Assembly (NCBI GenBank): GCA_041477815.1
Contig: JBGOUV010000216.1
Span: 1-11,820, forward strand
Direction of reading: 5' to 3'
DNA from: JBGOUV01 sp041477815
GTDB lineage: Bacteria > Acidobacteriota > Terriglobia > Bryobacterales > JACQDG01
DNA: 11,820 bases
In this document: piece by piece, positions 6,618 to 11,820 of the stretch
Position numbering within the stretch: the stretch's first letter is position 1
Layout of the letters: every line of letters starts with the position of its first letter
Notes under the pieces: generated by a model
What the model saw: the letters and a program-made list of their open reading frames with translations, nothing else
Told to the model about the DNA's origin: nothing
Database searches by the model: none
Translations under genes and position numbers: made by a program

Positions 6618-8114
6618 TCACAAGAACACCGTCTCCCGATATTCCCCAAAAGCGATGCGCAGACGGTCGGAGATCTCTCCCACCGTGGCATAGCTCTCGA
6701 CCGCCTCCAGGATGACCGGCAGCAGGTTGTCCGTCGAGCGCGCCGTGCGCTCGACCTGGTCGAGGGCGCGGGCGGCGCGATTCTGGTCGCGGCGAGCACG
6801 GAGGTCGCGGACGCGCTCCACCTGCCCCCGCTCCAGCTCGGGGTCGACCCGGAAAACCGGGATCGGCGTGGGGCCGGCCTGGGTGTAGCGGTTGACGCCC
6901 ACCACCACCCGCTCGCCCGCTTCCACCTCTTTCTGATACTGGTAAGCGGCGTTCTGGATCTCCTTCTGGACGAAACCCTGCTCGATGGCCCGGACCATGC
7001 CGCCCAGGGCGTCGATGCGGTCGAGATAGGCCAAGGCGCGGGATTCTATCTCGTCGGTCAGGGTTTCGATGGCGTAGGCGCCGCCGGCGGGGTCGGCGGT
7101 GGACGTGACCCCGCTCTCGTAGGCGATCACCTGCTGGGTACGGAGCGCCAGGCGGGCGGATTCTTCGGTGGGAAGACCAAGCGCCTCGTCGCGGCCGTTG
7201 GTGTGCAGTGACTGGCAGCCGCCCAGCACCGCGGCCAGGGCCTCGATGGTGGTCCGGACCACGTTGACGTCGGGCTGCTGCGCGGTCAGGGTCGAGCCCG
7301 CCGTCTGGACGTGGAAGCGCAGGGTCCAGGAGCGGGGATCCCGGGCGCCGAAGCGGTCCCGCATCAGGCGAGCGTAGAGGCGGCGGGCGGCGCGGAACTT
7401 GGCGATCTCTTCGAGCAGATGGAGGTGCGCGTTGAAGAAGAACGACAGGCGGGGGGCGAAAGAGTCGATCTCCAGGCCGGCGCGCCGGGCCGCCTCGATG
7501 TACGCGATGGCGTTGGCCAGGGTGAAGGCCACTTCCTGGACGGCGGTCGACCCGGCCTCCCGAAAGTGGTAGCCGCTGATCGAGATGGGATTCCATTCCG
7601 GCGTCTCGCGGCTGGCCCAGGCGAACAGGTCCGTCACCAGGCGCATGGAGCCCTGCGGCGGATAGATGTAGGTGCCCCGGGCCGCGTACTCCTTGAGGAT
7701 GTCGTTCTGTACGGTTCCAGACAGACGGCCGACCTCGGCGCCCTGCCGCCGGGCGACGGCCACGTAAAGGGCCAGCAGGATGGCGGCGGTCGAGTTGATG
7801 GTCATGGAGGTGGAGACTTCCTCGAGGCGGATGCCGTCGAAGAGACGCTCCATGTCGTCGAGCGAGCTGATCGAGACGCCGGCCTTGCCTACCTCGCCGA
7901 GCGACATGGGGTGGTCGGGGTCGAGGCCGGTCTGGGTGGGCAGATCGAAAGCCACCGAGAGACCCTTGGCGCCCTGCGCGATGAGGTACCGGAAGCGGGC
8001 GTTGGTCTCGGCGGCAGAGCCGTAGCCGGCGTACTGGCGCATGGTCCAGAGGCGGCTGCGGTACCCCTCGGGGTAGAGACCCCGGGTGAAGGGAAAAGCG
8101 CCAGGCAACTCCAT
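6618..8114 (-). CDS. Methylmalonyl-CoA mutase catalytic (barrel) subunit, no B12-binding domain
   Basis: 498 residues of the coenzyme-B12-dependent acyl-CoA mutase TIM barrel: LPGAFPFTRG at the N-terminus, RLWTMRQYAGYGSA, GLSVAFDLPT, SISGYHFREAG, FHVQTAGSTLTAQQP and QSLHTNGRDEA. It interconverts methylmalonyl-CoA and succinyl-CoA in propionate and branched-chain metabolism. Y28, R146 and H183 have the same mutual spacing (118 and 155 residues) as Tyr89, Arg207 and His244 of the Propionibacterium enzyme. They carry the methylmalonyl-type Tyr/Arg pair rather than the Phe/Gln pair of isobutyryl-CoA mutase. The cobalamin-binding domain (DxHxxG) is absent, so a separate small subunit must be encoded elsewhere. 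The N-terminus also begins about 60 residues later than in the Propionibacterium subunit. The start is fixed by the upstream gene's stop one base away (TGA-A-ATG) and by GAGG eight bases upstream. Confidence 0.94.
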   Translation of the reverse strand: MELPGAFPFTRGLYPEGYRSRLWTMRQYAGYGSAAETNARFRYLIAQGAKGLSVAFDLPTQTGLDPDHPMSLGEVGKAGVSISSLDDMERLFDGIRLEEVSTSMTINSTAAILLALYVAVARRQGAEVGRLSGTVQNDILKEYAARGTYIYPPQGSMRLVTDLFAWASRETPEWNPISISGYHFREAGSTAVQEVAFTLANAIAYIEAARRAGLEIDSFAPRLSFFFNAHLHLLEEIAKFRAARRLYARLMRDRFGARDPRSWTLRFHVQTAGSTLTAQQPDVNVVRTTIEALAAVLGGCQSLHTNGRDEALGLPTEESARLALRTQQVIAYESGVTSTADPAGGAYAIETLTDEIESRALAYLDRIDALGGMVRAIEQGFVQKEIQNAAYQYQKEVEAGERVVVGVNRYTQAGPTPIPVFRVDPELERGQVERVRDLRARRDQNRAARALDQVERTARSTDNLLPVILEAVESYATVGEISDRLRIAFGEYRETVFL

Positions 8115-8115
8115 T

Positions 8116-8400
8116 TCACTTGCCTCGGGTGATGCGGCGGGCGCGCCAGAAGGAGGAGACGCCGAAAGCGCCCATCATGAGGACAAAGACCCCGACCAGC
8201 ACGATCTTGAACAGCATTTCGCCGTCGCCCTTGAACTGCGGCGCCACGCGCAGGATCCAGATCACGCCCCAGACGGCCATGGCCAGGAAAAGGAAACCCA
8301 TGACCTCGTGAAACAGGCTCCGCAGGACGCGCCACAGGCGCACGACGACGCCGCCAAAGTGCTGGCGGGCCAAGTCGGCGGTGCGCAGATTGAGCTTCAC
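8116..8400 (-). CDS. Small two-helix membrane protein, function unknown, coupled to the mutase
   Basis: 94 residues, GTG start at 8400 with AGGA seven bases upstream. Two hydrophobic segments are clear: about 34-53 (MGFLFLAMAVWGVIWILRVA) and about 63-82 (MLFKIVLVGVFVLMMGAFGV). A basic N-terminal region precedes them and a short basic tail (RARRITRGK) follows, which suggests a hairpin with both ends in the cytoplasm. I do not recognise the family. Its stop is one base from the mutase ATG, so the two genes should be translationally coupled and co-transcribed. A three-codon frame (ATG AAG CCG TGA, 8408-8397) overlaps the GTG start and is probably chance. Confidence 0.75.
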   Translation of the reverse strand: MKLNLRTADLARQHFGGVVVRLWRVLRSLFHEVMGFLFLAMAVWGVIWILRVAPQFKGDGEMLFKIVLVGVFVLMMGAFGVSSFWRARRITRGK

Positions 8401-8463
8401 GGCTTCATCCTAGCACGCGGCAGCCCTAGGGAAAAACTCCGAGAACCCGATAAGAATGACCGG

Positions 8464-8475
8464 AGGCAATTGCCT
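8464..8475. promoter_or_regulatory. 12-base perfect palindrome, possible operator
   Basis: AGGCAATTGCCT is fully self-complementary. It sits in the 160-base divergent region between the membrane protein gene and the 90-residue gene, and overlaps the tentative -35 element at 8470-8475. That location would suit a dimeric repressor site. A single 12-base palindrome can arise by chance. Confidence 0.3.
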
Positions 8476-8498
8476 TTGGCGGCGGAATCTGATTCAAT
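8470..8498 (+). promoter_or_regulatory. Weak candidate promoter for the 90-residue protein gene
   Basis: TTGCCT (8470-8475) and TTCAAT (8493-8498) are 17 bases apart, each matching four of six consensus positions. It would start transcription near 8505, giving a leader of about 55 bases before the ATG at 8561. Only the spacing and the location in a divergent gap support it. Confidence 0.3.
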
Positions 8499-8560
8499 AC
8501 GGGCTGGAGAGAGTAACTCGCCAAGACGGGCGAACGTCCCTTGGAATGGGAGAGGAACCC

Positions 8561-8833
8561 ATGGATGACCGGCTGAAGCAACTCATGCAGGAGTTGGGCA
8601 ACGCCATCAACGAAAGCCTCTCCGAGTCGGATGCGATCGCCCAGGCGATTGGGGAGATCAAAGCCGCCGGATACGACGTCTTTCTGGTGCTGGAAGCTAC
8701 CATTGGATTCAACAAGCGCCAGGGCGACGAAGAGTCGTCGGAAGAGACGGTCATCCGCGAGCCTACCAAGATCACGCTGACCCGCCAGGATGAGGAGTTT
8801 CTAAGGTCCCTGAAGATTTCTTCGCCGGAGTAG
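8561..8833 (+). CDS. 90-residue small protein, unknown function
   Basis: The ATG at 8561 has AGAGGA (8551-8556) at proper spacing and gives a compact acidic protein beginning MDDRLKQLMQELGNAINESL. The first 35 residues look helical, followed by a hydrophobic strand-like patch (YDVFLVLEATIGF, 38-50) and a charged C-terminus rich in Glu. An upstream in-frame extension to 8456 lacks a good ribosome binding site and reads like non-coding sequence, so the short form is preferred. No membrane segment, cysteines or catalytic motif is visible. It lies 50 bases upstream of the MEMO1-family gene on the same strand, so the two may share a transcript. I do not recognise the family; it resembles a conserved hypothetical protein rather than a random frame. 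Confidence 0.72.
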   Translation: MDDRLKQLMQELGNAINESLSESDAIAQAIGEIKAAGYDVFLVLEATIGFNKRQGDEESSEETVIREPTKITLTRQDEEFLRSLKISSPE

Positions 8834-8883
8834 GCAGGGCCTCCGGCCGGTCGCTGGACTACAATAGGCCCAGGAGGTGTGCG

Positions 8884-9696
8884 ATGGTCCGCCGCGCCGC
8901 CTGGGGGGACCGCTTCTACCCGGCCGAACCCGCGCTGCTAAGCCAGGAAGTGGAACAGTGCTTGGCCCTCCATCCCTCGCCCGAGAAGATTGCCGCTCCC
9001 ATTGCCTGCGTGGCGCCGCACGCGGCCTTGGTGTATTCGGGCGGTATCGCCGGGGCCGTGTACGCGCGGTTGGAGCTGCCCGACCGGTTCATCGTACTAT
9101 GTCCGAACCATACCGGGCGGGGGACGCCGTTGTCGATCATGCCGGAGGGCCGGTGGCAGATGCCGCTGGGGGACGTGGCCATCGACGCGGGCCTCGCCGC
9201 GCTGCTCATGCGGAACTGCCACCTGCTGTTTGAAGACGCCCAGGCGCATGAGAACGAGCATTCGCTGGAAGTGCAGCTGCCATTCTTGCAGACCCTGCGC
9301 CCCTCGCTCCAGATGGTCCCGATTGCGGTGGGCACCGAGGCCTACGAGGCGCTGGAGATGCTGGGGCAGGCCATGGCCGATGCCATCCGGAAGCATTCCC
9401 GGAAGGTCCTGATCGTGGCCTCCAGCGACATGAACCACTTCGAGAGCGACGAGCGGACGCGGCTCAAGGACCGGCGGGCTATCGACCACGTCCTGGCCCT
9501 CGATCCGCGGGGTCTGTACGATACGGTGCGGCGCGAGCACATCACCATGTGCGGATATTGCCCGACCGTGGCGGCCCTGATCGCGGCGCGCGAGTTGGGG
9601 GCCCGCAACGCCGAATTGGTGCGCTATGGGACCAGCGCCGACGTCTCGGGCGACTACGGGCGCGTCGTGGGGTACGCGGGGATGGCGGTGTGGTAG
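8884..9696 (+). CDS. amrB: MEMO1 family protein (AmmeMemoRadiSam system protein B)
   Basis: 270 residues. ATG 8884 is preceded by AGGAGG (8872-8877) at six bases. The protein matches the MEMO1 family throughout: AAWGDRFYPAEP at the start, VAPHAALVYSGGIAG (H46), LCPNHTGRG (H76), ENEHSLEVQLPFLQ (H126), VASSDMNHFES (D182, H185), MCGYCP (C223, C226) and DVSGDYGRVVGYAG. The two histidines and one cysteine that bind metal in human MEMO1 have counterparts in H46, H76 and C223 or C226. The family is related to extradiol dioxygenases. In bacteria it often sits beside an AMMECR1-domain protein and a radical SAM enzyme, neither of which is present here. The biochemical role of the bacterial protein is not settled. 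Confidence 0.93.
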   Translation: MVRRAAWGDRFYPAEPALLSQEVEQCLALHPSPEKIAAPIACVAPHAALVYSGGIAGAVYARLELPDRFIVLCPNHTGRGTPLSIMPEGRWQMPLGDVAIDAGLAALLMRNCHLLFEDAQAHENEHSLEVQLPFLQTLRPSLQMVPIAVGTEAYEALEMLGQAMADAIRKHSRKVLIVASSDMNHFESDERTRLKDRRAIDHVLALDPRGLYDTVRREHITMCGYCPTVAALIAARELGARNAELVRYGTSADVSGDYGRVVGYAGMAVW

Positions 9697-9720
9697 GTAG
9701 CACCGCGCGGAAGCCCCGGC

Positions 9721-9783
9721 CTGCCGAGTTTCGGTAGATGCACCAAGCCGGCCAAGGGGCCGGCTGCGGCCCAGGAGGGCCGC
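9721..9783. terminator. Three tandem hairpins between convergent genes, probable bidirectional terminator
   Basis: Three inverted repeats fill the 97-base gap between the MEMO1 and NYN genes. They are CTGCCGA/TCGGTAG (9721-9737, one wobble pair), AGCCGGCC/GGCCGGCT with an AAGG loop (9746-9765, perfect eight-base stem), and GCGGCCC/GGGCCGC with an AGGA loop (9766-9783, perfect seven-base stem). None has a T-run. The position between two convergent stops suits a two-way terminator or mRNA end protection. Confidence 0.55.
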
Positions 9784-9793
9784 CCCACGTGGT

Positions 9794-11041
9794 TCACTCG
9801 GCCGCCGGCGCGGGTTCGGGTTTTCTGCGCGGGGACCGGCGGCGGCTGGAGGAACCCGAGCGGCGCGAGCCACTGGGCCGCCGGCGGGCCGGCTTCTTGG
9901 GAGCTTCCTCTGCTGCCAACGGTGCGACTGCTTCCACCGCCTCTTCCGGCGCGGGCGCGAACTCGACCGGGTTCGCCTCCAGGTCCGGACCCGGATACAC
10001 CCGCAAACCCTTCTCCCCTTCGGCGTCGTTCCGCAGCAGACCCTTGTCCTGCGCCAGGTTCAGAAGCTCCTCAAACTCCGTAAAGCCGTAATCCTGGAGT
10101 TGAAACTCGGGGTAGGCGGCGCGGAACAAAGCCGCCAGTTCCCGCGCCGGGAGGCCCACGCGCAGGATCGGGACATTATCGGCCACCAGGGCGTGCAACA
10201 TCGGAATGGCGTCCTCGCGGGTGAGGGCCGGCGGGGGCGGCGCTTCTTCGGCTGCGGCCAAGCGCTCCACCAGCAGGTTATTTTCCCGGCGGTACAGCTT
10301 CAGGTGCCCGGCGTCGGAGAGCTTTTGCACCAGGTCGGAAAACGAGTTGGTGCCGTAGTCGCGCTCGGTGAAGGCTGGATCTAGCTGCAACATAGTGCTC
10401 TTGAGCAGACCGAGCTGGGGCGTTACCTCGCGGCGCTCCAGGGCCTTGAGGGCGCGGTCGAGCAGCGGGAGGCTGTGCTCCAAGGGCAGGCTCTGGGGCG
10501 CCGCGCGCCGTCCCGAGCCGGACGACGCCGCCGGCTGGCGGTGCGACTCGCCGCGGCTCCTCGGACGCACCGGGATGTCGACCAGCGACTCGTAGCTGAT
10601 GAACTCGTGACAGTTCCGCTGCAGGATCGTGCTGGTGAACGCCTTGCCCCCCACGATGAACACGCGCTTGTTGTACACCTTCAGCTTTTCCACCAGCGCC
10701 ATGAAGTCGCTGTCGCCGCTGACGATGGCGAAGGTATTGATGTGATCGCGGGTAAAGGCCATTTCCAGGGCATCAAGGGCGAGGTTGATGTCGGCCCCGT
10801 TCTTGTCGCCGCGCGGAGAGGGGTCACGCTGCACCATTTGCACACCATGTTCGTTGAGGGCCCGGGTGGCGCTGGCCTGCCGGCCCCAGTTGGCATAAGC
10901 GACCTTGGTGACGATTTCCCCCCGCTCCTTGAGACCTTCCAGAATCGCGGCCACGTCGAATTCCCGACTTAACGTCGATTTCACGCCGATCTCGATGTTG
11001 TCGTAGTCGATGAAGACGGCGATTTTAAGCTTTTCTTCCAC
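9794..11041 (-). CDS. NYN-domain (PIN-like) ribonuclease with two OST-HTH/LOTUS domains and an Arg/Ser-rich tail
   Basis: 415 residues, GTG start at 11041. Residues about 5-155 are a NYN (LabA-like, formerly DUF88) domain: IAVFIDYDNI (D12, D14, N15), GDKNGADINLALDAL (D79, D84) and IVSGDSDFMALVEKL (D110, D112), the acidic residues that hold a catalytic metal in this RNase fold. A linker leads to a first OST-HTH/LOTUS-type domain (about 189-260, ending YGTNSFSDLVQKLSDAGHLKL and so on). A second follows (about 276-350, with YGFTEFEELLNLAQDKGLL). LOTUS domains bind RNA. The C-terminus (378-410) is a low-complexity Arg/Ser/Pro tail (RRRPSGSRRSGSSSRRRSP), probably disordered and RNA-binding. It is expected to be a cytoplasmic RNA-cleaving or RNA-regulating protein. 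The start has only AAGG very close upstream. It is divergent from the small membrane protein gene at 11232. Confidence 0.9.
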   Translation of the reverse strand: MEEKLKIAVFIDYDNIEIGVKSTLSREFDVAAILEGLKERGEIVTKVAYANWGRQASATRALNEHGVQMVQRDPSPRGDKNGADINLALDALEMAFTRDHINTFAIVSGDSDFMALVEKLKVYNKRVFIVGGKAFTSTILQRNCHEFISYESLVDIPVRPRSRGESHRQPAASSGSGRRAAPQSLPLEHSLPLLDRALKALERREVTPQLGLLKSTMLQLDPAFTERDYGTNSFSDLVQKLSDAGHLKLYRRENNLLVERLAAAEEAPPPPALTREDAIPMLHALVADNVPILRVGLPARELAALFRAAYPEFQLQDYGFTEFEELLNLAQDKGLLRNDAEGEKGLRVYPGPDLEANPVEFAPAPEEAVEAVAPLAAEEAPKKPARRRPSGSRRSGSSSRRRSPRRKPEPAPAAE

Positions 11042-11144
11042 GCCTTAGTATGGCACAGACCGGCGGTCAGGGGCTGGCAGGTAATTTCTGCATGGTGTCA
11101 GGCCCGTCATGCACGTTTTCGCGCACACTGTGTCCGCCTAGAGC

Positions 11145-11170
11145 CACCTCCGCAACTTTTTGCGGCGGTG
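11145..11170. promoter_or_regulatory. Imperfect palindrome, possible activator site upstream of a sigma-54 promoter
   Basis: CACCtCCGCAA (11145-11155) and TTGCGGcGGTG (11160-11170) are inverted copies with ten of eleven positions matching, around CTTT. The centre lies about 70 bases upstream of the start site expected from the sigma-54 element at 11201-11216. The location suits binding of a bacterial enhancer-binding protein. It could instead be a simple hairpin. Confidence 0.45.
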
Positions 11171-11182
11171 AAGTGTTTGATT
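11170..11182 (-). promoter_or_regulatory. IHF-like site between palindrome and sigma-54 promoter
   Basis: On the minus strand AATCAAACACTTC matches the IHF consensus WATCAANNNNTTR at every defined position except the last. It lies between the palindrome and the -24 element, where a DNA bend is expected for sigma-54 activation. Whether this organism has a true IHF is unknown. Confidence 0.3.
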
Positions 11183-11200
11183 TTGTTAGCGATCGTCCAA

Positions 11201-11216
11201 TTGGCACGGAACTTGC
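11201..11216 (+). promoter_or_regulatory. Sigma-54 (RpoN) -24/-12 promoter
   Basis: TTGGCACGGAACTTGC fits the sigma-54 consensus (TGGCACG, four bases, TTGC) at every conserved position, with GG at 11203-11204 and GC at 11215-11216. Transcription would begin near 11228, four bases before the ATG at 11232. The ribosome binding site AGGAG (11223-11227) would then fall at or before the 5' end of the message. Confidence 0.7.
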
Positions 11217-11231
11217 CTGCATAGGAGCTCG

Positions 11232-11477
11232 ATGAGCGACACCAGGATACGCTTAACAGGTATTTCCAACCAGGGATTGGCGATCATCACCCTCCTGGTG
11301 GCGGTCCTGTGGGGATGCATCCTGACGGAGCGGACCATCCGGCGTCAGGCCCTGGAAGAGACCCTCATCCTGCTCCGATCCAACCGAGGCACGACGCTGC
11401 CGACCAAGACCCCGGCTCCCCCTTCCCAGCCTCGGCTGCAGCGCCGGTCAGCGGTCCAGGCCGATCTCAAAGTATAG
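11232..11477 (+). CDS. Small single-pass membrane protein, unknown function
   Basis: 81 residues. ATG 11232 has AGGAG (11223-11227) four bases upstream. A single hydrophobic helix (about 15-31, GLAIITLLVAVLWGCIL) follows a short N-terminus with two arginines. It is followed by a charged helical stretch (ERTIRRQALEETLILLRS) and then a Pro/Thr-rich low-complexity tail. The likely topology is a short cytoplasmic N-terminus and an outer C-terminal tail, though the basic residues after the helix make this uncertain. The layout recalls small envelope or division-type bitopic proteins such as FtsL/FtsB, but no real similarity is visible. It appears to be driven by a sigma-54 promoter. Its last 30 bases overlap the 3' end of the convergent gene at 11448. 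Confidence 0.65.
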   Translation: MSDTRIRLTGISNQGLAIITLLVAVLWGCILTERTIRRQALEETLILLRSNRGTTLPTKTPAPPSQPRLQRRSAVQADLKV

Positions 11478-11820
11478 GAGTTCTTGTCCGGTCTTGGCGC
11501 TGCGAATGCCGTTCAGGTAGAGTTTGGCGCCGGTCAGGCGGTCGGGACCCTTTCCCAGACGGAAGTAGAAGAAACCATGGGCTGTAGCGCGGGCGGCTAC
11601 CACCGGAGCCACGAACTCGCGGTCGCCCACTTCGCCTTGCTGGCTCTGGCGTTTGCCGGCCGGGCTGCGGCGGGGTATCGGGAGGGGGTTCGAGCGGGGC
11701 GTCACCTCCGGGCGCTGTACGCGGCCGGTGCGCAGCACGTCGTCGCCCGGCGTCGGGTCCACTTCCTGACGGTCGCTGGTGATGAGTTGCACCCGCATGC
11801 GGTCCAGTTGCAGGGCGTGG
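11448..11820 (-). CDS. C-terminal part of an unrecognised protein, truncated by window edge
   Basis: The frame is open from the right edge to the stop at 11448, giving about 123 residues. The Met at 11798 is probably internal, because the residues before it (HALQLDR) continue in the same style. The part seen has an Arg/Pro-rich segment with mixed low complexity, followed by a strand-rich end: GFFYFRLGKGPDRL, then GAKLYLNGI, then TGQELLYFEIGLDR. The ending resembles the last beta strands of an immunoglobulin-like or receptor-type extracellular domain, but I cannot name a family. No catalytic motif is visible. Its last 30 bases overlap the end of the small membrane protein gene on the other strand. 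Confidence 0.65.
   Translation of the reverse strand, partial: HALQLDRMRVQLITSDRQEVDPTPGDDVLRTGRVQRPEVTPRSNPLPIPRRSPAGKRQSQQGEVGDREFVAPVVAARATAHGFFYFRLGKGPDRLTGAKLYLNGIRSAKTGQELLYFEIGLDR

Noticed and set aside
6427..7596. An open frame upstream of and in frame with the Shedu gene, making an apparent 780-residue protein
   Set aside because: The added part lies in another frame of the mutase gene on the same strand, is Arg/Pro/Gly-rich nonsense typical of high-GC shadow frames, and has no family features. The Shedu protein starts naturally at its zinc ribbon.
7311..8132. Plus-strand frame of 273 codons over the mutase gene
   Set aside because: Antisense to a clear methylmalonyl-CoA mutase; no recognisable motif and no ribosome binding site.
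8397..8408. Three-codon upstream frame overlapping the GTG of the membrane protein gene
   Set aside because: Too short to call; the ATG is part of the same AGGATG that supplies the ribosome binding site for the GTG.
9097..9873. Minus-strand frame of 258 codons over the MEMO1 gene
   Set aside because: Antisense shadow, and it would run across the triple hairpin region and into the NYN gene.
11050..11235. Plus-strand frame of 61 codons in the NYN/small membrane protein gap
   Set aside because: It covers the palindrome and sigma-54 element, has no ribosome binding site, and reads like non-coding sequence.

Overview
The window is high-GC bacterial DNA, densely packed, with genes on both strands. 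Several family signatures together suggest a soil or subsurface Acidobacteriota (Bryobacter/Solibacter-like). These are a Tat-type sulfatase, a Tat-exported amidohydrolase, a MEMO1-family protein, a split methylmalonyl-CoA mutase, and a small membrane protein behind a sigma-54-type promoter. The taxonomic call is an inference from gene content; there is no rRNA or tRNA in the window.

Layout: (1) 1-686, minus strand: N-terminal part of a type I sulfatase that runs off the left edge. (2) 687-1052: intergenic, holding a possible 80-residue small gene with a very strong ribosome binding site, a large GC-rich inverted repeat, and a good -35/-10 promoter placed so close to the next GTG that the message would be leaderless. 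(3) 1053-2549, plus: FAD-dependent amine oxidase / UDP-galactopyranose-mutase-like flavoprotein. (4) 2568-3812, minus: PLP-dependent cystathionine gamma-synthase/methionine gamma-lyase family enzyme, back to back with (5) 3829-5118, plus: Tat-exported binuclear-metal amidohydrolase. (6) 5254-6426, minus: a Shedu (SduA, DUF4263) antiphage nuclease with an N-terminal zinc ribbon, visibly lower in GC than its neighbours. (7) 6618-8114, minus: methylmalonyl-CoA mutase catalytic subunit, coupled by a TGA-A-ATG junction to (8) 8116-8400, minus: a two-helix membrane protein. (9) 8561-8833, plus: 90-residue conserved-looking small protein. (10) 8884-9696, plus: MEMO1/AmmeMemoRadiSam B protein. (11) 9794-11041, minus: NYN (PIN-like) ribonuclease domain followed by two OST-HTH/LOTUS domains and an Arg/Ser-rich tail. 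(12) 11232-11477, plus: single-pass small membrane protein behind a near-consensus sigma-54 promoter. (13) 11448-11820, minus: C-terminal part of an unrecognised protein running off the right edge, overlapping gene 12 tail to tail.

The best candidates for accessory biology are the zinc-ribbon Shedu gene, which looks horizontally acquired and sits downstream of the mutase, and the NYN-LOTUS-LOTUS protein, whose architecture recalls eukaryotic MARF1-type RNA regulators. The Cys/Met lyase and the amidohydrolase share a divergent start region with no room for a conventional promoter. No CRISPR array, tRNA, rRNA, transposase or prophage module is visible.
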